From Pseudomonadota bacterium (GTDB lineage: Bacteria > Desulfobacterota > Desulfovibrionia > Desulfovibrionales > Desulfovibrionaceae), in contig JAEYTO010000024.1 in the NCBI GenBank assembly GCA_023433925.1, positions 27,398 through 91,397 of the forward strand: a stretch of 64,000 nt of DNA, in the 5' to 3' direction. Position 1 is the first letter of the stretch. The number at the start of each line of letters is the position of its first letter. The notes under the pieces were generated by a model, which did no database searches, was not told the origin of the DNA, and saw only the letters and a list, made by a program, of their open reading frames with translations. Both the position numbers and the translations under genes were made by a program. Shown here one piece after another: positions 51,248 to 59,752 of the stretch.

Positions 51248-51272
51248 ACCGGGGAGGCGTACCCTCCCCGGT
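51248..51272. terminator. Hairpin between convergent parA and the zinc-ribbon gene
   Basis: ACCGGGGAGG (51248-51257) is inverted at 51263-51272 around five bases. It lies between convergent genes and resembles the family-A first hairpin; it could end both transcripts, though no T-run is seen. Confidence 0.5.
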
Positions 51273-51285
51273 GCAGGGCATGGTT

Positions 51286-51756
51286 TTACGACCTGGCTTG
51301 TCCGGATCCGTATATGGCGTTGAGCTTGGGATCTTTCGCGTCGTGGCTAGGCGCGGCTTCGAAGGTGATCTTGTCCTTGAACATGCGTTTGGTCACCGCG
51401 GCATGGCAGCTCAGGCACTGGTAGCGGCACAGGCCGCCGATGTTGCAGGCCTTGAGCCAGAATTTGCGAGGCTCGTCCTTGGTCCAATCCTCGGTCTTGT
51501 TGCCGCAGATATCGCAACGTACTTCGGTGTTGACGGGATACTTGAAATCCCAGTACTCCGTCAGCGCCTGCCAGTCGGCCGTGGGCTCGGGCTTGAGCGG
51601 CTCCTCGGTTGGGCCCTGGGGGCGGCCGAGCGCCTCCTGCACAAGCGGCATGACCTTGGATTCGATCTTGGACCAGATCTGGATGGGTAGGTGCACGCCC
51701 AGGACGTCACCCTGGGCGTTACATAGGTAAAGGATTTCGTCGTTCTTGGTATCCAT
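51286..51756 (-). CDS. Conserved hypothetical protein with paired CxxC motifs
   Basis: The product has 156 residues, encoded between parA and parB on the opposite strand. It contains CDICGNKTEDW and CLSCHAAVTKRMF, two CxxC pairs with a further Cys (CNIGGLC, CRYQC) that can bind zinc as a ribbon; the second pair, CLSCH, also has the form of a haem c site, but no signal peptide is present, so zinc is the better reading. The N-terminus LYLCNAQGDVLGVHLPIQIWSKIE looks like a conserved alpha/beta start. Function is unknown. Confidence 0.7.
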   Translation of the reverse strand: MDTKNDEILYLCNAQGDVLGVHLPIQIWSKIESKVMPLVQEALGRPQGPTEEPLKPEPTADWQALTEYWDFKYPVNTEVRCDICGNKTEDWTKDEPRKFWLKACNIGGLCRYQCLSCHAAVTKRMFKDKITFEAAPSHDAKDPKLNAIYGSGQARS

Positions 51757-51856
51757 CTGTCTCCTCTGGGGATGGAAGGTGAGCGCTGCCTCGTGGGGTC
51801 ATCGTCATCGTAGGCAGTGGACGATACAAGTCAAGGCTCGGAATGGGAGGACTAGC

Positions 51857-52774
51857 ATGGCAGGACCTACGCGTGGACTCGGCAGAGGGCTGGACGCGCT
51901 TCTTGGCGGAGGCAAGCCCGACTTGAACAGCCCGGATGTCAGGATGCTGGCCATGGCATCCGTCAGGCCCAATCCCAACCAGCCCCGCACGGTCTTCTCG
52001 GATACGGGGCTCGACGAGCTTACGGAATCGATCCGGAGCCAGGGTGTGCTTCAGCCCATCCTTGTGCGCCCGGTGCGCGGAGAAGGCGAGAGGATCTATG
52101 AGATCGTGGCCGGCGAGCGCCGCTGGCGGGCATCGCGGAAGGCCGGGTTGACCGAGATCCCGGCCTTGATTCGAGAGCTCTCCCAGGAGGAGAGCCTGGC
52201 CGTGGCGCTTATCGAGAACCTGCAACGCGAGGATCTGAACGTCATCGAAGAGGCGCGCGGCCTGCGCGAGCTTCAGGAGCGGCTGACGTGCAGTCAGGAG
52301 GACTTGGCCAAGAAGATCGGCAAAAGCCGTTCGGCCGTGGCCAACACGCTCCGGCTTTTGCAACTCCCCGAGAGCGTGCAGGAGGATCTGGGCAAGGGCA
52401 TTCTCACCGCCGGCCACGGCAGGGCCATCATGGCCGTGACTGATGCCGCGGCCCAGGACGAGATGCGTCTGCGCATCATCGATGGGGGGCTTTCGGTGCG
52501 CCAGGCCGAGGCCTTGGCCGGCTGGTGGAAGAAGAATGGCGTCTTGCCGCCTTTTGAGGAGGGACAGATCCTGCCCGCGAGGCCGCAATCCGGTGCGCGG
52601 AAGAAGGAGGAAGCCCTGGATTCGACCTTGGTCGATATTCAGAAGCTCCTCAGCTCCAGCTATGGAGTCAAGGTGCGCATCGCTGGCGATCCCGCCAAGG
52701 GCCGCATCAGTTTCCGCTACGGCTCGCCGGAGGAGCTCAAAATCCTCCTGGAGCGCTTCGGCGGAATGCAGTAG
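51857..52774 (+). CDS. parB: Chromosome-partitioning protein ParB (Spo0J)
   Basis: The product has 305 residues. The ATG at 51857 has GGGAGG upstream and gives the start RGLGRGLDALLGGG. The CTPase domain has LAMASVRPNPNQPRTVFSDTGLDELTESIRSQGVLQPILVRPV, GERRWRASRKAGLTEIPALI and the ENLQREDLN box. The HTH reads SQEDLAKKIGKSRSAVANTLRLLQL, and a C-terminal dimer domain ends it. It binds parS, closes as a CTP clamp and spreads. It is eight bases upstream of the heptose kinase gene. Confidence 0.97.
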   Translation: MAGPTRGLGRGLDALLGGGKPDLNSPDVRMLAMASVRPNPNQPRTVFSDTGLDELTESIRSQGVLQPILVRPVRGEGERIYEIVAGERRWRASRKAGLTEIPALIRELSQEESLAVALIENLQREDLNVIEEARGLRELQERLTCSQEDLAKKIGKSRSAVANTLRLLQLPESVQEDLGKGILTAGHGRAIMAVTDAAAQDEMRLRIIDGGLSVRQAEALAGWWKKNGVLPPFEEGQILPARPQSGARKKEEALDSTLVDIQKLLSSSYGVKVRIAGDPAKGRISFRYGSPEELKILLERFGGMQ

Positions 52775-52782
52775 CGCCGTAT

Positions 52783-53868
52783 ATGCACATGACCGATACG
52801 AGAAGGGCGGAGTCGAGGATGGAAGAACTGGCCAGGTCGGGTCGGCTGGCCGAGGCCTTGCTCAAGAATCTCGGCGCGCTCGCCGGTGGCAAGGTGCTCA
52901 TCATCGGCGACAGCATGCTCGACATGTACGTGGCCGGGAGCGTGGAGCGCATATCGCCCGAGGCGCCCGTGCCGGTGCTCAAGGTCGAGCGCGAATGGCA
53001 TCTCCTGGGCGGCGCGGGCAACGTGGCCCGCAACGTGGCCGATCTGGGCGGCCGTCCGCACCTGCTCACGGTGGCGGGCCAGGACGCGGCGGGCGACACG
53101 CTGGCCGGGCTCCTGCGCGAGGCCCGCGTCGATTTGGGGCTGGTGCGCTCCGGCAAGCGCCCGACAACGGTCAAGACGCGCATCATCGCCGTGAACCAGC
53201 AGGTCTGCCGGGTGGATCGCGAGGATGACGGCCTCCTGGACGATGCGTCCATGGATCGGCTCATCGCGATGCTCCGCGAGCGGTTGCCCGAGTATCGGGT
53301 GCTCATCGTCTCGGACTACGGCAAGGGAGTCGTCACGGCCAAGCTCATGGAGGCGCTGCTCGCCGCGGCCGCGTCCATGGAGCGGCCGCCCCTGATCATG
53401 GTCGATCCCAAGACGCGCAACTACGACCTCTACGCGGGCGTGGACCTCATCACGCCCAACACCAAGGAGGCCGGCGAGGGCGCGGGCATGAAGCCGGTCG
53501 GCCGCGAAGGCATCCTCAAGGCGGGGGAGGCCCTGTTTCGCCGCCTGCGCCTCAAGCACCTGCTCATCACCATGGGGCCGGACGGCATGGCCTTGTTCGA
53601 GCGCCGGGACCACGCGCTGCACATCCCGACCTTCGCGCGCAAGGTCTACGACGTGACCGGCGCCGGCGACACGGTCATCGCCACCCTGGCGCTCGGCGTG
53701 GCATCGGGTTTGAGCCTGCTCGAATCGAGCGTCCTGGCCAACTACGCGGCGGGCATCGTCGTGGGTCAGGTGGGCACGGCCACGGCCACGGCCGAGCAGT
53801 TGCGCGAGGCCATCGAGCAGTTGCCCAGGCCCGAAGCCTGCCTGTGGCTGGACAACTCGGCGGGGTAG
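52783..53868 (+). CDS. D-glycero-beta-D-manno-heptose-7-phosphate kinase (PfkB family)
   Basis: The product has 361 residues, the RfaE/HldE kinase domain alone without the cytidylyltransferase half. It has VLIIGDSMLDMYVAGSVERISPEAPVPVLKVEREWHLLGGAGNVARNVADLGG, TVKTRIIAVNQQVCRVDRED, VSDYGKGV, DPKTRNYDLYAGVDLITPNTKEA and the anion-hole DVTGAGDTVIATLAL with catalytic Asp. It makes heptose-1,7-bisphosphate for LPS inner core. It is coupled to parB by position only. Confidence 0.93.
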   Translation: MHMTDTRRAESRMEELARSGRLAEALLKNLGALAGGKVLIIGDSMLDMYVAGSVERISPEAPVPVLKVEREWHLLGGAGNVARNVADLGGRPHLLTVAGQDAAGDTLAGLLREARVDLGLVRSGKRPTTVKTRIIAVNQQVCRVDREDDGLLDDASMDRLIAMLRERLPEYRVLIVSDYGKGVVTAKLMEALLAAAASMERPPLIMVDPKTRNYDLYAGVDLITPNTKEAGEGAGMKPVGREGILKAGEALFRRLRLKHLLITMGPDGMALFERRDHALHIPTFARKVYDVTGAGDTVIATLALGVASGLSLLESSVLANYAAGIVVGQVGTATATAEQLREAIEQLPRPEACLWLDNSAG

Positions 53869-53905
53869 ACGCCAAGGCGCGTCCGCAACTGGAGGCCATG
53901 GACCA

Positions 53906-54676
53906 GTGACTCCGAGAATGGGCCTGGGCCGGGATTTCGCCACACTGGCCTGGATGCTCGCCAGGCTTCTGTCCTGCGCGGCGCGGCCGCGCAGACGCGC
54001 CAAGGCCTTTCACCGCAGGACCGCGTGGCGGGCCATGTCCGTGGTCGGCGCGGACTCGCTGCCCATCGTCTCTGTCATCGCCGCCTGCACGGGCATCATC
54101 CTGGCCTTGCAGGCGGTCCAGCAGTTGGAGAAGGTCGGGGCCCTGAGCTACGCGGCGACCATGGTCGCCGTGATCCTTGTGCGCGAGCTCGGCCCGCTGC
54201 TCACGGCGGTCATCGTCACGGGCCGCTCGGGGGCGGCCTTCGCCGCGGAGATCGCGACCATGCAGATCTCCGAGGAGATCGACGCCCTGGAGGTCATGGG
54301 CATCGATCCGGTGCGCTTCCTCGTATGGCCCAAGCTCCTGGCCATGCTCGTCATGGCGCCCTGCCTGACCCTGGTGGCCAATGCCGTGGGCATTGCCGCC
54401 GGCGGCATCTTCTCCGCCGCATTCCTGGGCATCGATGGCGAGGCGTGGCTCTCGCACAGCCTGGCCTACCTCGGCCGCCAGGACATCATCGCCAGCCTGA
54501 CCAAGAGCCTGGGCTTCGCCGCGTGCATCACCATCGTGGGCTGCTGGCAGGGCTTCCTGGCCCGCCAGGGCGCCGAGGACGTGGGCAGGCGCACGACCAA
54601 GGCCGTGGTGCTGTCCATCTTCGTCATCGTGCTGCTGGACTTTTTCTTCACGGGCCTCAACTACCTCTTCAGGTGA
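53906..54676 (+). CDS. mlaE: Lipid-transport ABC permease MlaE
   Basis: The product has 256 residues from GTG 53906 (ATG 53918 is an alternative). Five or six membrane helices, with VVGADSLPIVSVIAACTGIILALQAVQQLEKVGA, LVRELGPLLTAVIVTGRSGAAFAAEIATMQISEEIDALEVMGIDPVRFLVWPKLLAM and the C-terminal helix, are the MlaE signature. With MlaF and MlaD it moves phospholipids between inner and outer membranes. mlaF starts four bases after its stop. Confidence 0.95.
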   Translation: MTPRMGLGRDFATLAWMLARLLSCAARPRRRAKAFHRRTAWRAMSVVGADSLPIVSVIAACTGIILALQAVQQLEKVGALSYAATMVAVILVRELGPLLTAVIVTGRSGAAFAAEIATMQISEEIDALEVMGIDPVRFLVWPKLLAMLVMAPCLTLVANAVGIAAGGIFSAAFLGIDGEAWLSHSLAYLGRQDIIASLTKSLGFAACITIVGCWQGFLARQGAEDVGRRTTKAVVLSIFVIVLLDFFFTGLNYLFR

Positions 54677-54680
54677 GTCC

Positions 54681-55517
54681 ATGACCAGACGTGCGGCGGA
54701 TCCCCTGGCGCTCGGCAAAAACAGGTTAGGCACGGCGCCCGAGATCGTCCTGGAGCATCTCCGCGTGGGCTGGGGCGAGCGGGTTGTCATCAAGGACATC
54801 TCGGCCCGGATTCCGGCCGGCAAGGTCACGGTCATCCTGGGCGGCTCCGGAGGCGGCAAGTCCACGCTCCTGCGCCATCTGCTGGGCTTGGCCGAGCCCA
54901 TGGCCGGCCGCATCCTGCACGACGGGCGCTGCCTGGGCGACATGACCCAGGCGGAGCTGCGCGCGTTGCGCACCCGCATGGGCGTGCTCTTCCAGGATGG
55001 CGCGCTGCTCGGGTCCTATACCCTGGGCGAGAACGTGGCCATGCCGCTCTACGAGCACGCGGCCATGGACGAGGACGAGGTGGAACGCGTGGTGCGCGGC
55101 AAGCTCGGCCTGGTGGGCCTGGAGCCGTTCATCCACTATTACCCGAGACAGCTCTCCGGCGGCATGCGCAAGCGGGCTGGCCTGGCCAGGGCCCTGGCCA
55201 TGGATCCCCGCGCGCTTTTCTGCGATGAGCCGTCCTCGGGCCTGGACCCCATCACCGCGGCCGAGCTTGACGAGCTCATCCTGGGGCTCAAGGCCGCGTT
55301 CGGCATGACCATCGTCGTCGTCAGCCACGATCTGGACAGCATGTTCAAGATAGCCGACCATGTGCTGATGATTCGCCATGGCGGACTGGCTTACGAGGGG
55401 AACGCGCAGGGATTGCGCGAGAGCAGCGACGAGTTCATAAGGAGCTTTGTGGGCCGCATGCCGGGCGCGCGGCGCAACAGGCCGGCCGCGGACCTGGGAC
55501 CGGCTCGCCGGGATTAG
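54681..55517 (+). CDS. mlaF: Lipid-transport ABC ATPase MlaF
   Basis: The product has 278 residues with Walker A GGSGGGKSTLL, Q-loop LFQDGALLGSYTLGENVAMPL, signature LSGGMRKRAGLARAL, Walker B LFCDEPSSGLDP and H-loop SHDL. The sequence follows MlaF (YrbF/Ttg2A). It powers MlaE. Its stop TAG is the first three bases of a dispersed element, which separates it from mlaD by 224 bases. Confidence 0.95.
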   Translation: MTRRAADPLALGKNRLGTAPEIVLEHLRVGWGERVVIKDISARIPAGKVTVILGGSGGGKSTLLRHLLGLAEPMAGRILHDGRCLGDMTQAELRALRTRMGVLFQDGALLGSYTLGENVAMPLYEHAAMDEDEVERVVRGKLGLVGLEPFIHYYPRQLSGGMRKRAGLARALAMDPRALFCDEPSSGLDPITAAELDELILGLKAAFGMTIVVVSHDLDSMFKIADHVLMIRHGGLAYEGNAQGLRESSDEFIRSFVGRMPGARRNRPAADLGPARRD

Positions 55518-55629
55518 AGCCAGTTGCAAATGAAATGCGGGTTCCAAGGGCCGCCTCATCAGGAGCGGGCCTTGGTGGGTGGGGTCTGAGGAGGGCAAAG
55601 CCCTTCCCAGTCATCTGCAAGTTGCTCTA
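55515..55629 (+). repeat. Family-A element with TAGAGC inverted ends after mlaF
   Basis: The left end TAGAGCCAGTTGCAAATGA and the complement of the right end, TAGAGCAACTTGCAGATGA, match at 16 of 19 positions. TA borders both ends. Inside are CCAAGG/CCTTGG and GGGC/GCCC arms, and a CGGGTTCCAAGG block shared with 38231-38341. The left TAG is the mlaF stop codon. Confidence 0.85.
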
Positions 55630-55715
55630 AGCCATGCGCCGGCATGGCTTGCTGTCGCGTAGGCACAATGCATTTGCGCGGTCAGCGCCGGAGCGAGCCT
55701 CTCAAGGTCAAACTG
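55630..55715 (-). repeat. Partial family-C element next to the family-A copy
   Basis: AAGCCATGC/GCATGGCTTGC arms, then TGTCGCGTAGGCACAATG, GTCAGCGCCGGAGCG match the 46330-46461 copy without its outer end. It is fused to the 55515-55629 element, which suggests nested insertion or recombination between copies. Confidence 0.7.
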
Positions 55716-55741
55716 CCTAGGCGGCTGTTTGGGAAGGGTGT

Positions 55742-56692
55742 ATGGTCCTCAATCCGAAAACATCGCGCGCGGATGCGTTCAAGGCCGTCGCCACGGTCCT
55801 CCTTGGACTGCTCGTGCTCGGGCTGTTCATCGTGCTCCTGGGCGGCACGCGCCTTTGGGAGCGGTATGACGAGTACGTCATCCGTTTCGGCACGGTGAAG
55901 GATCTGCGTCCAGGGCGCACCGTCAAGTACGCGGGCCTGGACGTGGGCAGGGTGCTCGGCCTGGGCGTCGATCCGGAGGATCCCGCGCGCATTCGCGTGG
56001 TCGTGGGTCTTGACCCGGACTTCACCCTGCTCCAGGGGACCGTGGCGAGCATTGCCCAGAAGGGCATGGTTGGAGATTATTTCGTCTCCCTGGACCTGGA
56101 AGGGGCTCCCGGCCCGCGCATGGATCCCGGCTCGACCATCCCGGCCAGGAGCGTGGCCGACGTGCAGGATGTGGCCAGGCTCCTGGGCGACCTCGTGGGC
56201 GATCTCGCGCCCAGGCTCGAACACATCGCCTCCAGCCTGGATCGCGTGCTCTCGGATCGCAATGTGGAGAACGTGAGCTTGACCATCGAGCGTCTGCCGG
56301 CCTTGGTGGCCGAGGCGGAAGCCGCCCTGGCGGTCATGCGCGAGGATTGGCCCAGGCTCTCGACCGCCATCACCAGCCTGGCGGAACAGGGCGGCAGGTC
56401 CCTGGACGTGCTCGACACGACCCTGGCCGCCACGACACGCAACATCGACGGCCTGACAGGGGAACTGACGGTCACCATGGCCGACATCCGGGCCAGGCTC
56501 GCCGTCTCCCTGGGCAAGATCGACACGCTGACCCAGACCTTGGGTGATGACCTGGCCTATGACCAGGAGCGGCTGGCGCAAGCCCTGGAGAACGTGGACT
56601 CGCTGGCGCAGGAGATACGCAGGCTGGCCCGGTCCCTGCGCGAGCGACCCTGGCAGCTCCTGCACAAGAACGACAGCAAGGCGGTGCCCTGA
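55742..56692 (+). CDS. mlaD: MCE-domain lipid-binding protein MlaD
   Basis: The product has 316 residues. An N-terminal membrane helix (about 15-35, VLLGLLVLGLFIVLLGGTRLW) precedes an MCE domain with YVIRFGTVKDLRPGRTVKYAGLDVGRVLGLGVDPEDPARIRVVVGLD. A long C-terminal helical region (about 165-300) with repeated LERV/ARL heptads suggests a hollow coiled-coil barrel, longer than E. coli MlaD (183 residues) and more like PqiB/LetB. It binds phospholipid in the periplasm. It abuts the lipoprotein gene by overlap of a single base. Confidence 0.9.
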   Translation: MVLNPKTSRADAFKAVATVLLGLLVLGLFIVLLGGTRLWERYDEYVIRFGTVKDLRPGRTVKYAGLDVGRVLGLGVDPEDPARIRVVVGLDPDFTLLQGTVASIAQKGMVGDYFVSLDLEGAPGPRMDPGSTIPARSVADVQDVARLLGDLVGDLAPRLEHIASSLDRVLSDRNVENVSLTIERLPALVAEAEAALAVMREDWPRLSTAITSLAEQGGRSLDVLDTTLAATTRNIDGLTGELTVTMADIRARLAVSLGKIDTLTQTLGDDLAYDQERLAQALENVDSLAQEIRRLARSLRERPWQLLHKNDSKAVP

Positions 56693-57312
56693 TGGCCATG
56701 AGAAGGCGTCTGTGCAAGGCCGTGGCGGCAATGGGCGCCGTGGTCCTGCTGACCGGCTGCTTCGGCGGCGGCCAGGCCGAGCGCATCCTGCGCGTGAAGC
56801 CGCTGAATCAATGCGTCGAGGCGCCGGGACCGCAGCCCGGGGCGCGGGCCGTGGTCATCGAGAGCGTCACGAGTCTGCCGGGCCTGCGGCGCACCGCCGT
56901 CTTGTTCGAGAAGGACCGCGTGCTCCAGCCGAGCGGCCTGTGGCATTACGAGGCAGAGCCCGAGGAGCTTGTGGGCCAGGCCCTGGTGCGCGGGCTCGTG
57001 TGCTCGCGCGACTTCGAGCTTGTCTGGCCTTACTCGTCGCGGGCCCGGCCCGGCATGTTGCTCACGGGTCAGGTCAGCTCGTTCGAGGTGCGCAGGAGCG
57101 GCGGCAACCGCTTCCGGGCCGAGGTGGTGCTGACCCAGTGGGCGGCGGACACCAGGCGGGCCGTCTCCTCCAGGACCTTCACGGCCGAGGAGGATTTGCG
57201 CGAGTTGAGCCCCGAGGAGATCGCCGTGGCCTCGGAGCGGGCCTTGGGGCGAATCGTCAAGGAAACCCTGGATTGGCTGCGCGAGGCGGGCCTGTCCGCA
57301 AAAGGAGAATGA
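56692..57312 (+). CDS. ABC-type transport auxiliary lipoprotein (PqiC-like)
   Basis: The product has 206 residues. The signal peptide ends in lipobox LLTGC, giving a lipid-anchored outer-membrane-facing protein. RAVVIESVTSLPGLRRTAVLF, LWHYEAEPEELVGQALVRGLV, and the late SSRTFTAEEDLRELSPEEIAVASERALGRIVKETLDWL fit ABC_trans_aux/PqiC. In Pqi it contacts the MCE tunnel at the outer membrane. Its presence in place of MlaC/MlaA-like genes makes this operon a hybrid between mla and pqi layouts. Confidence 0.85.
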   Translation: MAMRRRLCKAVAAMGAVVLLTGCFGGGQAERILRVKPLNQCVEAPGPQPGARAVVIESVTSLPGLRRTAVLFEKDRVLQPSGLWHYEAEPEELVGQALVRGLVCSRDFELVWPYSSRARPGMLLTGQVSSFEVRRSGGNRFRAEVVLTQWAADTRRAVSSRTFTAEEDLRELSPEEIAVASERALGRIVKETLDWLREAGLSAKGE

Positions 57313-57324
57313 AAGGGAGCCGGC

Positions 57325-57708
57325 ATGCTGTATGCGTTGCAGATCATCGCCGAGGAGCGCATCCAAGAGGCGATCCGCAACGGCGATTTCGACGACGTGT
57401 CGGGCATGGGCAAGCCTCTCGTGTTCGACGACGATCCGAACATCCCCGAGGAGTTGCGCATGTCCTACAAGATCCTCAAGAACTCCGGGTGCCTGCCGCC
57501 AGAGATCGAGGAGCGCAAGGATATCCAGCGGGCCAAGGACCTGCTTGACAGCCTCAGCGACGAGCAGGAGCGCCTGCGACAGATGGAAAAGCTCAACCTG
57601 CTCATCATGAAGGCCAACATGCGCCGCAAGCGGCCGGTGTGCTTCGAGGAGCAGCAGGTCTACTACGAGAAGGCCGTGGCCAAGGTCACGGTGAGCAAGA
57701 AAGACTAG
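57325..57708 (+). CDS. DUF1992 (DnaJ-related) family protein
   Basis: The product has 127 residues. It opens AEERIQEAIRNGDFDDVSGMGKPLVFDDDPNIPEELRMSYKILKNSGCLPPEIEE, the DUF1992 signature also found in DnaJ homologue C28. The remainder is a charged helix with ERLRQMEKLNLLIMKANMRRKR. Function is unknown; genes of this family often accompany chaperone or membrane operons. It is 12 bases after the lipoprotein gene and probably co-transcribed with it. Confidence 0.9.
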   Translation: MLYALQIIAEERIQEAIRNGDFDDVSGMGKPLVFDDDPNIPEELRMSYKILKNSGCLPPEIEERKDIQRAKDLLDSLSDEQERLRQMEKLNLLIMKANMRRKRPVCFEEQQVYYEKAVAKVTVSKKD

Positions 57709-58016
57709 CCTCAGCCTGTTTCCGCGCGAGGGCCAGCGCGCATTCCCGCCCGCGGCCTCCCACTCCTCCTCAGCCCTCGCCTATCTCACCATGCCCTGCT
57801 CGGTACCAGCCGGCGAACATGGCGGTCGCTCTTGCCTTGCGCTCCCGGATGGCCCTGGAGCAATCCACGTTTCCTCATGAGCCTTGGGGAGGGCAAATCC
57901 CTTCCTGCTCTTGCGCCAAAGGCCCCCAAGTCAGGATGGTCCGGCATGAAGTCAAGCGGGTTGCGCGGGGCCGGACTCGGCGCAGGCCTGTCAGCCGGGT
58001 TCGTGCGACGGTGTGC
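57709..58016. other. Intergenic region between convergent genes
   Basis: No gene is seen. A GGGGAGGG...CCCTTCC hairpin near 57886-57908 resembles a decayed family-A element. No clear terminator is seen on either side. Confidence 0.5.
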
Positions 58017-59702
58017 TCAGGCTTGGCTGGCGGAGTCGGCCGGAGCCTCGGCCGCGAGGAGCGCCTTGATGGCCCGGCCCGAGGCGTCCATGCCGGCGAG
58101 CGCGCGCAGGCAGCGTTCCATTTGACCCTGGTCGCGGGCGGTGCGCAGGGCCAGGCGCAGCTCCTCGATGCCGGCCTCGGGCCGGAAAGCCTTGAGGTTG
58201 AGCAGCCCAAGGCGCAGGCCAAGTCGCCAGTCGCCCGGCTTGTGCAATGACAGGTGCGAGAGCAGGCTCAGACGGGAGGCCTCGGTCCCGCGCTCGCGCG
58301 CGAGAAGGGCCTCCAGGGCGCTGTTGGCGTCGAGGTCCCGGTTGTCGTGCCTGAGGGCCAGCAGAAGACACTCGTGGGCCGTGGCCGGGACGTGGCGATC
58401 CAAGTCGAAGCAAAAACCCGGCTCGCTGATGCGGCCTATCCTGGTCAGCTCGCCGGCCCAGGCCTTGGCCAGCCCGGCAATGTCGGCGGGCCTGGGCAGC
58501 CGCGCGGACGCAACGGGACCCAGGTCGAGCAGTCGGCGACGCCAGAAGGCCAACGCCAGCTCCAAATCGTCGACGCGGGCGGCGGCCATGGAGCCCGTGG
58601 CCAGGAGCGCGGGGTCCATGTTTTCGCTCCTGGCCAGCACGACTCCGGCCAGGGCGCGCACCGCCGCCTGGCCCAGGCCCTCGGCGGCCAGGAGCAGGCG
58701 GGCCTGGAGCACGCGGTCGGTCTGCTCCACGCGCGCCAGCATGGAGTTGCGCACGTCGGCGGAAAGCTCCAGGCGGTTGTCCCTGGCCAGGGCGTGCAGG
58801 GTCAGGGCCATGGCGATGTTGGCTTGGCCATGGTCAGGGGCGCGGGGCGACAGGTTCCTGGCCAGCTCCAGAATGCGCAGGGCGCGATGCTCGGCCAGGT
58901 GGTCGGCCTGCACGCGCTCCCAGCCCGCGCGGGCCATGGCCTCGGCCCGTGCCGGATTGCGCAGGAGACAGGCGATGCGTTCGTCGATCTCCAATACGTC
59001 GGTAAAGGTGGCGATCTCCTCGCCGGGCCTGAAGAGTTCGCCCAGGCCAGGTCCGGTATCGGGTGTGACCACGGCGCAGCCGCAGGACGCGGCCTCGAAG
59101 AGCCGGAAGTTGATCTCGCCGGAGATGGCCTCGTTGGGGGCTATGCGCACGCGGTCGTAGGTGTCCAGCATGTGCCCGTACGGCAGGTTGCCGTCGTGGC
59201 CCATGCCGAACCGGGCGGAGAGGTGCTCGACCATCCATTTGCGGGCCGGGCGGTGCTCGGTGACGCGGCCGATGAAATGCACGGGCAGGTCGCGCCTGGC
59301 CCAGGGCCTCCATGGCCTGGGCAGGCCGAACCAGGGCAGCCAATGGGCTTGGAGGCCTTCGGCGGCCAGGGCCGTCACGAGGTGCGGCTGGGTGGTCAGC
59401 ACGGCGTCGAAGAGACGGCCATAGTCTCGATGCCAGAACAGATTCAGGTGCGTGTCGATGGACCAGAAGAGTTTCATGCAGCCCAGCAGGGGCAGACCCT
59501 GGAGGATCGTGCGCGGGCCGAGGCTCTCGGTCTGCACGAGCAGGTCGGGCTGGAAGCCGCGGCTGACCAGCTCGGCGGCGATGTCCAGGATGCCGGCCTT
59601 GGGCTGGAGCGCGAGAACCTCATGGCCGAGGGCGGCCATGGCCGACTTGAATGGAGCAGGGCAGGAAACGAGACAGATGCGCGGATGTTCCACGGCAGGC
59701 AT
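58017..59702 (-). CDS. CgeB-like glycosyltransferase with helical C-terminal extension
   Basis: The product has 561 residues from ATG 59702; the longer frame to 60008 runs antisense to rsmB. The N-terminal 320 residues have the GT-B CgeB layout: ICLVSCPAPFKSAMAALGHEVLAL, LFWSIDTHLNLFWHRDYGRLFDAVLTT, and RLFEAASCGCAVVTPDTGPGLGELFRPGEEIATF. The C-terminal 240 residues are Ala/Leu-rich with TPR-like helical spacing. It probably glycosylates a surface or flagellar acceptor. The acceptor is not evident from context. Confidence 0.8.
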   Translation of the reverse strand: MPAVEHPRICLVSCPAPFKSAMAALGHEVLALQPKAGILDIAAELVSRGFQPDLLVQTESLGPRTILQGLPLLGCMKLFWSIDTHLNLFWHRDYGRLFDAVLTTQPHLVTALAAEGLQAHWLPWFGLPRPWRPWARRDLPVHFIGRVTEHRPARKWMVEHLSARFGMGHDGNLPYGHMLDTYDRVRIAPNEAISGEINFRLFEAASCGCAVVTPDTGPGLGELFRPGEEIATFTDVLEIDERIACLLRNPARAEAMARAGWERVQADHLAEHRALRILELARNLSPRAPDHGQANIAMALTLHALARDNRLELSADVRNSMLARVEQTDRVLQARLLLAAEGLGQAAVRALAGVVLARSENMDPALLATGSMAAARVDDLELALAFWRRRLLDLGPVASARLPRPADIAGLAKAWAGELTRIGRISEPGFCFDLDRHVPATAHECLLLALRHDNRDLDANSALEALLARERGTEASRLSLLSHLSLHKPGDWRLGLRLGLLNLKAFRPEAGIEELRLALRTARDQGQMERCLRALAGMDASGRAIKALLAAEAPADSASQA

Positions 59703-59752
59703 CCCTTGCTGCGAGTTGTCGGCATCAAGCAAGAAGCGTTCCCTGTTCCCGG

